DNA of 64,000 nucleotides from contig NZ_BANR01000003.1 in NCBI RefSeq assembly GCF_000332975.1, positions 434,001-498,000 on the forward strand, in the 5' to 3' direction. The notes beneath the pieces were generated by a model that was not told the origin of the DNA, did no database searches, and saw only the letters and a program-made list of their open reading frames with translations. Numbering within the stretch: the stretch's first letter is position 1; each line of letters starts with the position of its first letter. This document shows, one piece after another, positions 46,811 through 56,047 of this stretch. A program made the position numbers and the translations under genes. Source of the stretch: Gordonia aichiensis NBRC 108223. Its GTDB lineage: Bacteria > Actinomycetota > Actinomycetes > Mycobacteriales > Mycobacteriaceae.

Positions 46811-47293
46811 TCAGGTCGAGATCTCTTCTGCGAGTGCGTCGGCCAGATCCGTGATCGCGGCGTGTACCCGCTGTTGTTGCTGCACGTCGAGACGGTCCAT
46901 GGCCGCGCGCAGCAGCTGGGCCTTCTTCGAACGCGCGTGGGTGATGACATCGGCGCCCTCGGGTGTCGCCACGAGGAGTCGGGCCCGCCCGTCTTCGGGA
47001 TCGGGGGTCCTCGTGACATAACCGAGTTGTTCGAGACCGGCCACCAGACGTGAGACGGTTGGCAGTGCGACAGCCTCGCGCTCGGCGAGGGCCGACATCC
47101 GCAGCGGTCCGTGGGCGTTGATCGTCCACAGTGCCGACGCGGTTCCCACGCTCAGGTTGTTGCCCGCACCGCTGGTGCGCAGTGCGCGGGTGACCCGCAC
47201 CAGTTGGTGATGCAGCACCGCCACGTCGCTGGTAGTGCCGACGTGCGCGTCGCCGGTGTCGTCGACGAGCGAAGCGGGGTTGGGCACGGTCAT
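46811..47293 (-). CDS. MarR family regulator
   Basis: A 160-residue winged-helix dimer. DNA-binding core: LSVGTASALWTINAHGPLRMSALAEREAVALPTVSRLVAGLEQLGYVTRTPDPEDGRARLLVATPEG, a textbook MarR helix-turn-helix plus wing. ATG 47293 follows GAAGAAGG; GTG 47296 is the alternative. First gene of a two-gene operon with the DHA2 exporter. A short palindrome at 47390-47405 in the upstream region may be its operator. Confidence 0.88.
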   Translation of the reverse strand: MTVPNPASLVDDTGDAHVGTTSDVAVLHHQLVRVTRALRTSGAGNNLSVGTASALWTINAHGPLRMSALAEREAVALPTVSRLVAGLEQLGYVTRTPDPEDGRARLLVATPEGADVITHARSKKAQLLRAAMDRLDVQQQQRVHAAITDLADALAEEIST

Positions 47294-47389
47294 CACCTTC
47301 TTCGTCGAGTCGTCTGGTGTCCCTGTCTGGCGTCGGTCCCTGCGATGGCACCGATCTGGGTGGGTGACATGTCTCGTCGTCGAGAACTA

Positions 47390-47405
47390 CTGGTCAACCG
47401 ACCAG
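47390..47405. promoter_or_regulatory. Short palindrome upstream of marR
   Basis: CTGGTC-AACC-GACCAG, perfect 6-bp arms, 97 bases upstream of the MarR start in the 336-base divergent gap (47294-47629). An AT-rich stretch (about 47413-47450, CAATATAGTTGTTTGATG) next to it may hold the promoters for both sides. I see no gene in the gap. Confidence 0.45.
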
Positions 47406-47629
47406 GACGAGTCCAATATAGTTGTTTGATGCTAAGTAATCGAATCGTAAACTCGGCGCATGGATTCGACGACGCGGCACGCTTACCCACGCTGAGAGCC
47501 CGCAGACGTTGAAGGCACCGGTGCAACGGTTGGGGCGTGGGTACGTTGGATGGGGCGAGGCATTCGTCGCGGCCGAACCGGTAGCCGACGAAGCCCGACG
47601 ATCCATTCACCGACGAATCGAGGACTCTC

Positions 47630-48286
47630 ATGACACAGGTGATCATCATCGGCGGACACGGCAAGATCGGTCTGCGGCTGGCCAAGATCTTGAGCACCAG
47701 GGGCGACAAGGTCACCGCTGTCATCCGTAAGGAGGCCCAATCCGACGACGTGACCGCGGCGGGCGCCCAACCGCTGGTCGCCGATGTGGAGAAGCTCGAC
47801 GCCGCTGGGATCGCGTCGGTTCTGGCCGGTCAGGACGTCGTCGTGTGGTCGGCGGGTGCGGGCGGGGGCAGCCCGGAACGGACCTACGCCGTTGATCGTG
47901 ATGCCGCCATCCGGTCGATGGATGCGGCGAAGTCGGCGGGTGTCGACCGCTACATCATGGTGTCGTACTTCGGTGCCGGTCCCGACCACGGCGTGCCCGA
48001 GGACGATCCGTTCTATCCGTACGCCGAATCGAAGGCGGCGGCCGACGAGTATCTGAAGAAGACCGGCCTCGAGTGGACGATTCTCGGGCCGAGTTCGCTT
48101 ACCGACGACCCGGGGACCGGTCGCATCGACGTCACGCACAAAGGTGATTGGACGAAGGGCAAGACCAGCCGCGACAACGTCGCCGAGGTTGCCGCGGCAG
48201 TGATCTCCGAGCCGAAGACGATCGGGACGTTCATCGAGTTCAACGACGGCTCCACCCCGATCGCGGAGGCCATCAAGCCCGCATGA
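47630..48286 (+). CDS. NAD(P)H-binding atypical SDR (YwnB/HSCARG-like)
   Basis: A 218-residue Rossmann protein. The cofactor motif GGHGKIG (about 8-14) and the strand VTAVIRKEAQSDDV, then VSYFGAGPD and YAESKAAADEYLKKTGLEWTILGPSSLTDDPGTG are characteristic of atypical SDRs, which often sense redox state or act as flavin/NADPH reductases. The classical catalytic Tyr-x3-Lys reads YAESK but is not in an active geometry in most relatives. ATG 47630 is used without a strong ribosome site. A FAD-oxidase gene follows 22 bases later, so they may be one transcript. Confidence 0.83.
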   Translation: MTQVIIIGGHGKIGLRLAKILSTRGDKVTAVIRKEAQSDDVTAAGAQPLVADVEKLDAAGIASVLAGQDVVVWSAGAGGGSPERTYAVDRDAAIRSMDAAKSAGVDRYIMVSYFGAGPDHGVPEDDPFYPYAESKAAADEYLKKTGLEWTILGPSSLTDDPGTGRIDVTHKGDWTKGKTSRDNVAEVAAAVISEPKTIGTFIEFNDGSTPIAEAIKPA

Positions 48287-48308
48287 TCACATCCCGCACG
48301 ATCGCCTG

Positions 48309-49685
48309 ATGACTGCCGACATCGGCGGCTCGATCAGCTGCTTCGCCGACATCGTGGGCAGGGCTCACGTGCTCACCGACCCCGACGCCATGGCCGGCTA
48401 CCTCACGGACTGGACCGGAAGGTGGACCGGTTCGGCCGTCGCGGTCGTGAGACCGCGCACCACGGACGAGGTCGCGGCTGTCGTCCGGATCTGCGCCGAC
48501 GCAGGCATTGCGATCTGCGCCCAGGGCGGCAACACGGGGCTCGTCGGCGGATCGATCCCGCCCGCCGGAGCGTCGACCCCGGCGATCGTGCTCTCCACTG
48601 CGCGCATGACCGACATCGACGTCCTCGACACGGTCGGGCGCTGCGTCGGAGTGCAGGCCGGGGTGACGCTGACGGCGCTCGACGCCGCGACAACGCCTTT
48701 CGGGCTTCGGTTCGGCGTCGACCTCGCCTCGCGGGAGTCGGCGACGCTGGGTGGGATGGTGGCTACCAACGCGGGTGGCACCAGGATGATCCGGCACGGC
48801 AACACGCGCAGTCAACTCCTGGGGATCGAGGCCGTCCGTGCCGATGGGAGCGTACTGCGTCGCTGGCTGAGTCTTGTGAAAGACAATGTGGGATACGACA
48901 TCCCGGGGCTCCTGGCGGGGAGCGAAGGAACTCTCGCGGTCATCACGCGGGTGCTCGTCCGAGTGGTTCCGGTCACCGGTGCGACCACCGTGTGTGTCGC
49001 GGCGGTCGACGAGGTGTCCGTCGCGGGCCGGTTGATCGATGCGATCTCCGAAGCCGGGCTGACCGTCGAAGCCGCGGAGATCATGAGCCGCGCAGGCATC
49101 GAGTTGGTGCACGAGCACGGCGTGCGCCGTCCCGTGTCGAGTGCTGCAGATTTCTATGTCCTCCTGGAGGTCTCGGGCTCTGATGGGGCAGAAGACACTG
49201 TGCTGGGGGTGCTCGATGCCGAGCGTGGCGTGCTCGACGCGGTTCTGGAACCCGGACCGGCGCGCGATCTGTGGCGCGTGCGAGAAAGCCACACCGAATC
49301 CATCGCACGATCGACGACCACGCCGGTGGTCAAACTCGACGTCTCGGTTCCGCTGCGAGCGTTGCCCGAAGCGTTCGACGAACTCGCTGCGCTTGCCGAC
49401 GACGGCAGCCCTTGTCGCCCCATTCTTTTCGGACACGTGGGCGACGGAAACATTCACGTGAACCTGCTCGATGTACCAGAGGATTCGGTAGCAGCGTTGA
49501 GCGACAAGGTTTTTCGAATCGTATCGGCGTACGGAGGCAGCATCAGCGCCGAACACGGCATCGGCCGCGCGAAGGTCGAATGGACCGGATTGGGACGTTC
49601 GTCGGTCGACCTCGACACGATGCGTGCCATCAAGACGGCGCTCGACCCGGCGGGATTGCTCAACCCCGGAGTCCTCTTCGGGTAG
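48309..49685 (+). CDS. FAD-linked oxidase of the glycolate/D-lactate/D-2-hydroxyglutarate type
   Basis: A 458-residue flavoprotein of the VAO/PCMH family. The FAD loop CAQGGNTGLVGGSIPP lies near 76-91. Other motifs: LGGMVATNAGGTRMIRHGNTRSQLLG, GSEGTLAVITRVLVRV, and the C-terminal metal/substrate segment LFGHVGDGNIHVNLL near 378 and SAEHGIGRAKVEW. These are typical of D-2-hydroxyacid dehydrogenases (FAD-linked oxidase C-terminal domain). The oxidant partner and the exact substrate are not given by the sequence. Confidence 0.88.
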   Translation: MTADIGGSISCFADIVGRAHVLTDPDAMAGYLTDWTGRWTGSAVAVVRPRTTDEVAAVVRICADAGIAICAQGGNTGLVGGSIPPAGASTPAIVLSTARMTDIDVLDTVGRCVGVQAGVTLTALDAATTPFGLRFGVDLASRESATLGGMVATNAGGTRMIRHGNTRSQLLGIEAVRADGSVLRRWLSLVKDNVGYDIPGLLAGSEGTLAVITRVLVRVVPVTGATTVCVAAVDEVSVAGRLIDAISEAGLTVEAAEIMSRAGIELVHEHGVRRPVSSAADFYVLLEVSGSDGAEDTVLGVLDAERGVLDAVLEPGPARDLWRVRESHTESIARSTTTPVVKLDVSVPLRALPEAFDELAALADDGSPCRPILFGHVGDGNIHVNLLDVPEDSVAALSDKVFRIVSAYGGSISAEHGIGRAKVEWTGLGRSSVDLDTMRAIKTALDPAGLLNPGVLFG

Positions 49686-49860
49686 CGATCGGCACGACCG
49701 AGCACGGGTGTTGTCGGCGACAGATCGCAGTACGCGATGCGATCGAAGGCACAATTGGTCCCCCGGTTGCTGACCCGCCACACAGCACACCGCTTGCCAT
49801 CTCCTCGCCATATGCTCATCTCGAATTTCTGATCGAGACGAGCAAATAACGGGGGAATCA

Positions 49861-50889
49861 GTGCTGCGCAGGGGATTTCGTATTTGTCCGATTCCGCGAC
49901 GTCGTGTAGGGGTGAGTGTCGTCGCAGCGTTGTCGGCCGCGCTCGTGGTGTCGGCGATCCTCGCACCGACGGCCGTAGCGGCGACGAGTAGCAGCGCAGA
50001 TCCGGTGGGGGCGGGACCGACTCAGTCGAACTTCCGCGCGGCTGCGCGGTTCCCCCATCCCGAGGCCAACCCTCCCGGAGCCAACAACTGGGCATGCCGC
50101 CCCTCCCGCGTACACCCGCGTCCCGTCGTCCTCGTGCACGGAACCTGGGAGTCGGCGTATCAGACCTGGGCGGGCTTCGCGCCGCTTCTGGCCAGGCACG
50201 GATTCTGTGTGTTCGCACCGGAACTGGGCATCCTCCCGGAAGAGTCCGGCGGTGGCCTGCCCGCGCTGCAGATGGGTGGCCGGTACGGAGCGGGTCATGT
50301 CGACGAATCGTCGACGCAACTCGCGGTGTTCGTCGACAGGGTGTTGCGGGCGACAGGGTCGCGTCAGGTAGATCTCGTCGGTCATTCCCAGGGTGGGATC
50401 ATCGCGCGGGGATACCTGAAGTTCCACGGGGGAGCCGACGTATCGAATCCCCTGCGGAACAAGGTGTCCCGCGTGGTCACGATGGCCGCGACCAATCATG
50501 GGACCACGATGGACGGAATGGTCGATCTCGAGCGGTCCATGCGCGCAGCAGGCATCGAGATCGGTAAGGAGGTCGACGCGGCGTCGGGCCCCGGCGGTGC
50601 AGACCAACAGGTGGGATCGGCATTCATCACGCGTCTCAGCAGTGGTGCGGACACCGTGCCCGGCGTGGACTACACGGTGCTGACGACGATGTACGACGAG
50701 GTCTCCACGCCGTACACGGCGTCGTTTCTGACCGCAGGGCCCGGCGCGCGGGTCAGCAACATCGTCATCCAGGACGGCTGCGCGGGCGATCACACCGAGC
50801 ACACCGACTTCACCTACTCCCCGCGGGTGCAATCGCTGGCGCTTCGCGGCCTCGGCGCCGACGTCGAGCCGGTGTGCATCGCGCGGTGA
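49861..50889 (+). CDS. Secreted alpha/beta-hydrolase lipase
   Basis: A 342-residue extracellular lipase. Signal peptide: basic start, hydrophobic core VSVVAALSAALVVSAILA and a likely cut near AVAA. The lipase core: PVVLVHGTWESAYQTW (oxyanion), nucleophile Ser in GHSQGGIIARGY (near 176), with Asp and His probably in the region VIQDGCAGDHTEHTDFTY. Four cysteines could form two disulphides, supporting export. It resembles class I.7-like actinobacterial triacylglycerol lipases (LipA/EstA type). The GTG follows GGGGGAAT. Substrate range is not evident. Confidence 0.88.
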   Translation: MLRRGFRICPIPRRRVGVSVVAALSAALVVSAILAPTAVAATSSSADPVGAGPTQSNFRAAARFPHPEANPPGANNWACRPSRVHPRPVVLVHGTWESAYQTWAGFAPLLARHGFCVFAPELGILPEESGGGLPALQMGGRYGAGHVDESSTQLAVFVDRVLRATGSRQVDLVGHSQGGIIARGYLKFHGGADVSNPLRNKVSRVVTMAATNHGTTMDGMVDLERSMRAAGIEIGKEVDAASGPGGADQQVGSAFITRLSSGADTVPGVDYTVLTTMYDEVSTPYTASFLTAGPGARVSNIVIQDGCAGDHTEHTDFTYSPRVQSLALRGLGADVEPVCIAR

Positions 50890-50973
50890 CGTACGTCCGC
50901 GCGAACGGCACTTGAACTCAGCCTGATTCTTGGGCTGGGCAGATCCGGTGGTGGTGCGTAGCGTCGAACAACC

Positions 50974-52336
50974 GTGACTGCGACTTCCGTGACCTCATCT
51001 GGAGGGCCCATCGATTCGGCGAGCGCCACCGGCGCACCGCCGCGCGCGAGTTGAGACCGACGACGAGCGGCGTCGCCGACTTCGGACCGTCGCGCTGGCC
51101 AGCCTGCTCGGCACGACCGTCGAGTGGTACGACTTCTTTCTCTACGCGACCGCGGCGAGTCTCGTCTTCAACACAGTGTTCTTCCCGCAGCAGAGCGGGT
51201 TCGTCGGCACACTCCTGACGTTCGCGACGTTTGCCGTGGGGTTCGCGGTACGCCCGATCGGCGGCGTCGTGTTCGGTCACATCGGCGATCGGATCGGTCG
51301 GAAGAAGACGCTCGCGCTGACGATGGGGATGGGCGTCGCGACCGCACTGATGGGCGCGCTCCCGACTGCAGCGCAGGTGGGCATCGTCGCGCCGATCCTG
51401 CTGTTGCTGCTCCGTATCGTCCAGGGGTTCGCGCTCGGCGGGGAGTGGGCTGGTGCGGTGCTGCTCGCCGTCGAACACAGCCCGCGGGCCCGGCGTGGCT
51501 TCTTCGGCTCGATACCGCAGATCGGTCTCGCACTCGGATTGGCGCTCGGCACTGCGGCTTTCGCCCTGCTGCAGGTGGTCTTCGACGACGACGCATTCCT
51601 CGCCTACGGCTGGCGGATCGCCTTCCTCGGCAGCATCGTGTTGGTGGTCATCGGATTCGTGGTGCGTCTCAAGGTCGACGAGACGCCCGCCTTCCGACAA
51701 GTCGACGAGCTCTCTCAGAAATCATCCGCTCCACTCAAAGAGGTGGTGCGCCAACCGTATACGCGCAACACCGTACTCGGAATGCTCGCACGGTGGGGCG
51801 AGGGGTCGGCGTTCAACACGTGGGGCGTCTTCGCGATCGCCTATGCGACGACACAGCTCCACCTGCCCAAGGTGTCGGTTCTGGTGTCGGTGACGATCGC
51901 TTCGTTGGTGATGGCTGTGCTTCTTCCGGTTTCGGGATCACTCACCGACCGCTTCGGTCCCCGACGGGTGTACCTGGCGGGCATGATCGCCTATGCGATC
52001 GCGGTGTATCCGGTCTTCGCGCTTTTCGGTACCGCAGAACTCGTCTGGTTCACGGTGGGACTCGTGGCGGTCTTCGGCGTGATTCACGCGCTGTTCTACG
52101 GCGCGCAGGGCACATTGTTCGCGAGTCTGTACCCGACGCCCGTCCGCTACACGGGGCTGTCGGTGGTGTACCAGTTCTCCGGAATCTACGCGTCGGGCCT
52201 CACCCCGCTGATCCTCACCGCGTTACTCGGCGCCGCGCACGGCGCACCCTGGTTGGCTGCGGGATACCTGGTGCTGACCGGCGTGATCAGCGTCGTCGCC
52301 ACATTCTTGATCCGCCGTCGCGACCAGTTTCTCTGA
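50974..52336 (+). pseudogene. MHS-family metabolite:H+ symporter, frameshifted near the N-terminus
   Basis: GTG 50974 opens MTATSVTSSGGPIDSASATG and runs 26 codons to a TGA at 51052. The main frame carries on as DDERRRRLRTVALASLLGTTVEWYDFFLYA with no usable start codon of its own before residue 1 of the transporter body. That body shows the MHS signatures FAVRPIGGVVFGHIGDRIGRKKTLALTM and GGEWAGAVLLAVEHSP and continues normally to 52336. The frames join in a CGCGCGCG run (51040-51048), a typical slippage site, so one base was gained or lost. A real pseudogene and a sequencing error look the same here. Confidence 0.85.
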
Positions 52337-52417
52337 GGCGGCAGGCTCTTCGAGTCGACGCCGCACCAGGTTGTCAGTGAGCGCGCACGAGCGGCGAATC
52401 GGTGAGACCATGCAGAC

Positions 52418-54598
52418 GTGACGACCGATCAGGTGAGTGACCGGCTGGCGGAGCTCGCACACCGATGCGGGGTGAGTACCGGCTACACCGGTTGGGATCA
52501 GAAGTATCACGAGGTATCGCGGGCCACGGTGGTCGGCGTGCTCGCATCGCTCGGCGTCGCCGCCGACACCGACACCGACGTCGAATACTCACTCGCCGAA
52601 CTCGGTCTGGCTCCGTGGAGATCGTTCCTGCCTGCTGTCACCGTCGTGACCGAAGGCGACGACGCGAGCTTCGCGGTGCACGTTCCCCACGGCGACCCGG
52701 TCGCGGTCAGCATCCGCACCGAATCCGGCGACGCCATCACGCCGAGACAACTCGACATATGGACCCAGCCGCGTGACGTCGACGGTGTGCTCACCGGTCG
52801 GGCGACCTTCGCGGTGCCGAGCGATCTGCCGCAGGGGTACCACGAGATTGTCGCGGCCAACCCGGCGCGCGATATCACCGGCACCGCGCCATTGATCGTC
52901 ACGCCGCGTCGACTCTCTACCGCCGACGACCTGCTCGGCGAACAGCGATGGGGGCTCGCGGTGCAGTTGTACTCGGTGCGGTCTGCGGCGTCGTGGGGAG
53001 TCGGCGACTTCGCCGATCTCGCGCGAATCTGCGAGATCGCGGGAAGCGTCTACGGCGCCGATTTCGTGCAGGTCAACCCCTTGCATGCCGCGGCCCCACG
53101 CTCACCCGTCGAGGCCTCGCCGTATCTGCCCGCGACGCGGCGATTCGTCAACCCGCTCTACATCAGGATCGAGGAGATCCCCGAGGTCGACGACCTACCC
53201 AAGCCGCAGCGCAAACAGATCAAGGCGCTGCAGAAGGAGTTCTTCGCCGACGACCTCGATGCGTCGAGAATCAAGCGCAACAAGTCCTATCGGGCGAAGC
53301 TCGACGTCCTGGAGCTGATTCACGACGTTCCGCGGAGCAAACGCCGAGAACACGCGTTTCTGCGCTTTCGGAAGCGAGAAGGCAAGGGCCTGAAGAGCTT
53401 TGCCACGTGGTGCGTGCTCGTCGAACGTTTCGGCAATGACGAGACGAACTGGCCGGACAAAGCCGGTGACCCGAGATACCTGAAGCGGTTGCGACGACGC
53501 TACGGCGATCGCGTCGACTTCTACATGTGGTTGCAGTGGATCTGCGACGAGCAACTCGCCGCAGCCCAGCACTCGGCGACGTCGTCGGGTATGGACATCG
53601 GGATCATCACCGATCTGGCTGTCGGGGTCGACCGGCACGGAGCCGACGCCTGGATGCTCGGCGACGTGCTGGCCTCGGGCGCGACCGTCGGCGCACCGCC
53701 GGACGGCTTCAACCAGCAGGGGCAGGGCTGGAATCAGCCGCCGTGGCACCCCGGTCGGCTCGCGGCGGCCGGGTACGCGCCGTATCGCGACATGCTGCGC
53801 ACCGTGTTGCGGCATGCGGGCGGACTTCGCGTCGACCACATCCTCGGGCTGTTCCGGCTGTGGTGGATTCCCGACGGGATGGGGCCGGCCGGCGGAACCT
53901 ACGTCCGCTACGACCATGACGCGCTGCTGGGCATCCTGGCGCTCGAGGCGCAACGTGCAGGTGCTGTGGTGATCGGTGAAGATCTCGGAGTCTTCGAACC
54001 GACCGTGCACACAGCGCTGTCCGAACGCGGCATTCTCGGGACGTCGATCCTGTGGTTCGAGCACGGCGACTCCGCGCCCATTCCGCCCGAGGACTACCGG
54101 CAACTCTGCCTCACGTCTGTGACCACCCATGATCTTCCCCCGACGCTGGGCTATCTCGCAGGTGAGCACATCGACCTGCGTTCCGAACTCGGACTGCTCG
54201 AGACGTCAGAGGCAGACGAACGTGCGCGCGACGCACGTGATCGCGACGCCATCCTCGACATGGCGCGTGCACGAGGGTTACTCGACGCCGACGCCGACCT
54301 CACGAGTCAGGACACCGTGGAGGCGCTGTACCGACTCATCGCCGCCAGCCCGTCGGTGCTGCTCGGCGTCGCGCTGGTCGACGCGGTCGGGGAGCGGCGT
54401 ATTCAGAACCAGCCGGGTACCGACAGCGATCAGTACCCCAACTGGTGCATTCCGCTCGCCGACGAGGACGGGACCGCCGTACTCGTCGAGGATCTCGCCA
54501 GCAGTCGTCGCTTCGCCGATCTGGTCTCGGCGCTCGTGAGCGAGGGCGTCGGCGCGCATCGGCGTGGCAGGAGCGACGGCGGGAGCAGCCAGGGCTGA
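52418..54598 (+). CDS. malQ: 4-alpha-glucanotransferase (amylomaltase)
   Basis: GH77 enzyme that transfers glucan segments in maltodextrin and glycogen metabolism; 726 residues, including the N-terminal extension common in actinobacterial MalQ (about 1-155). Catalytic motifs: nucleophile Asp in GGLRVDHILGLFRLWW (near 475), acid/base Glu in VIGEDLGVFEP and the stabiliser Asp in SVTTHDLPP. The donor-site GVPPDGF-like segment reads VGAPPDGFNQQGQGWNQPPW. GTG 52418 is the start. It stands alone on the + strand and is convergent with the MFS gene. Confidence 0.94.
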   Translation: MTTDQVSDRLAELAHRCGVSTGYTGWDQKYHEVSRATVVGVLASLGVAADTDTDVEYSLAELGLAPWRSFLPAVTVVTEGDDASFAVHVPHGDPVAVSIRTESGDAITPRQLDIWTQPRDVDGVLTGRATFAVPSDLPQGYHEIVAANPARDITGTAPLIVTPRRLSTADDLLGEQRWGLAVQLYSVRSAASWGVGDFADLARICEIAGSVYGADFVQVNPLHAAAPRSPVEASPYLPATRRFVNPLYIRIEEIPEVDDLPKPQRKQIKALQKEFFADDLDASRIKRNKSYRAKLDVLELIHDVPRSKRREHAFLRFRKREGKGLKSFATWCVLVERFGNDETNWPDKAGDPRYLKRLRRRYGDRVDFYMWLQWICDEQLAAAQHSATSSGMDIGIITDLAVGVDRHGADAWMLGDVLASGATVGAPPDGFNQQGQGWNQPPWHPGRLAAAGYAPYRDMLRTVLRHAGGLRVDHILGLFRLWWIPDGMGPAGGTYVRYDHDALLGILALEAQRAGAVVIGEDLGVFEPTVHTALSERGILGTSILWFEHGDSAPIPPEDYRQLCLTSVTTHDLPPTLGYLAGEHIDLRSELGLLETSEADERARDARDRDAILDMARARGLLDADADLTSQDTVEALYRLIAASPSVLLGVALVDAVGERRIQNQPGTDSDQYPNWCIPLADEDGTAVLVEDLASSRRFADLVSALVSEGVGAHRRGRSDGGSSQG

Positions 54599-54651
54599 GA
54601 AGTCCGGGTGCGTCGGGGGTGGGGTGCGTCGGGGTCCGGGCGCGTCACACG

Positions 54652-55896
54652 CTACGCGTAGGTGCGAGCGTTTTGGCGTCGTACCGCGATCGCGGTCGAG
54701 ACCAATGCGATGAGGGCGAGAACACCGACGGCGACGTTGAACACGACCCCCGATGTCCTGAGTCCCCAGTGCGACGCCGCGATGCCCTCGCCGACGATCG
54801 GGATCGAGATGGCGACGTAGGCGACGACGAAGAACGTCGACATCACCTCGGCGCGGCGGTCCTCGGGGCTGGCGGCGACGACCGATGCGAGTCCCTTGCT
54901 GAACGAAAGCCCCTGTCCGGCACCGGCTATGAGCGCCCCGATGACGAGTAGGGTGAACGACGCCGCGAGCAGGCCGCCGACCAGGACCGCCATGCCGACG
55001 ACCAGCAGCGCGCAGCCGACGAGCAGCGCGCGTTCGGTCGGCACCGACCGTCCCGCGATCTGTGCGGCCGCGGAGGCCCCGAACAGCAGGAACACCAGGA
55101 TTCCTGCCAGCGCGTGCGAGTCGATGCCGAGTACGTGCGAAACGAACGACGGCGTGACGCCGGTGAACGTACCCATCACCGCGAACCCGGCGAAGGCTGC
55201 GATAGCGGCGCGCACGAACACCCCGCGCGTCTCGGGTGGCACGGAGAGTCTCTGCACCGACAGTCGGACTCCTCGCTTGCGGGTCACGGGTTCGGTCATG
55301 AACCAGATGCCGACGAACACGATGCCCAGCAGAACGAGGTCGACGATGAAGGCGGTGCGCAGCGGTCCGGGCGCGAACTGTGCGAGCAGTCCGGCGATCA
55401 GCGGGCCGAGACCGAGGCCGCCGATGTTGGCTGCGGTCGCGAGTGCCGGTGCGCGGTGACGCCAGTTCGGCGGGGCGAGTTCGATGACGGCTGCGGTCGC
55501 TGCACCTGCGTAGATTCCCGCTGACAGGCCGGAGAGCACCCGCCCGATCATCAGCTGCCACACCGGGCCCGCGGTCAGGAACACGACAGCGCTGAGCGCC
55601 GACAGAAGCGCTCCGGCGATGAGCAGCGGACGTCTGCCGAGGATGTCCGACCACCGTCCGAAGCAGACGAGCGCCACGATGACGCCGGCTGCGTAGACGG
55701 CGAAGATGATCGTCGTCGTGGTCACGCCGAAGCCGAGATCGGTGGCGTAGATCGAGTACAGCGGAGTCGGCAGCGTGGTGCCGAGCATCACGACGGCGAA
55801 GGCCGCGATGGCCGCGACGAACGAACGCATCCCGGACCGGGGCGTGTCCTCCGATGCCGTCGACTCAGGGGATTGTGCGTCAGGCGTCTGCGTCAT
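54652..55896 (-). CDS. MFS transporter, 12 helices
   Basis: Major facilitator of 414 residues. Helix 1 near residues 24-46 (VAAIAAFAVVMLGTTLPTPLYSIYATDLGFG), the loop 2-3 motif GRWSDILGRRPLLIAGA, and the helix-4 region GRVLSGLSAGIYAGAATAAVIEL. The TPLYSIY opening occurs in actinobacterial drug/sugar efflux proteins of the Bcr/CflA or YfcJ-like groups. ATG 55896 is used. It is divergent from the ATP-grasp gene; the substrate is unknown. Confidence 0.85.
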   Translation of the reverse strand: MTQTPDAQSPESTASEDTPRSGMRSFVAAIAAFAVVMLGTTLPTPLYSIYATDLGFGVTTTTIIFAVYAAGVIVALVCFGRWSDILGRRPLLIAGALLSALSAVVFLTAGPVWQLMIGRVLSGLSAGIYAGAATAAVIELAPPNWRHRAPALATAANIGGLGLGPLIAGLLAQFAPGPLRTAFIVDLVLLGIVFVGIWFMTEPVTRKRGVRLSVQRLSVPPETRGVFVRAAIAAFAGFAVMGTFTGVTPSFVSHVLGIDSHALAGILVFLLFGASAAAQIAGRSVPTERALLVGCALLVVGMAVLVGGLLAASFTLLVIGALIAGAGQGLSFSKGLASVVAASPEDRRAEVMSTFFVVAYVAISIPIVGEGIAASHWGLRTSGVVFNVAVGVLALIALVSTAIAVRRQNARTYA

Positions 55897-56035
55897 ACGT
55901 CACCAAGCGCCCCGACCGCTCGTCGTATTCCTCCGGACGTACCTCGCGCTGTCAGTGCAGGTCCGGGTTGTGCCATGCGTGGGTGAGAACTGTGCCCGGA
56001 ATGTCGGGACGGACGCATACCGCCGCACCCGCCGT

Positions 56036-56041
56036 TAGTGT
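56036..56041 (+). promoter_or_regulatory. -10 box TAGTGT, leaderless
   Basis: TAGTGT lies 6 bases before the GTG at 56048 with no ribosome site. Transcription would start on the start codon. Confidence 0.45.
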
Positions 56042-56047
56042 TGATGC

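Noticed and set aside
46755..47351. Upstream extension of the DHA2 exporter to 813 residues
   Set aside because: It is the out-of-frame reading of the MarR gene on the same strand.
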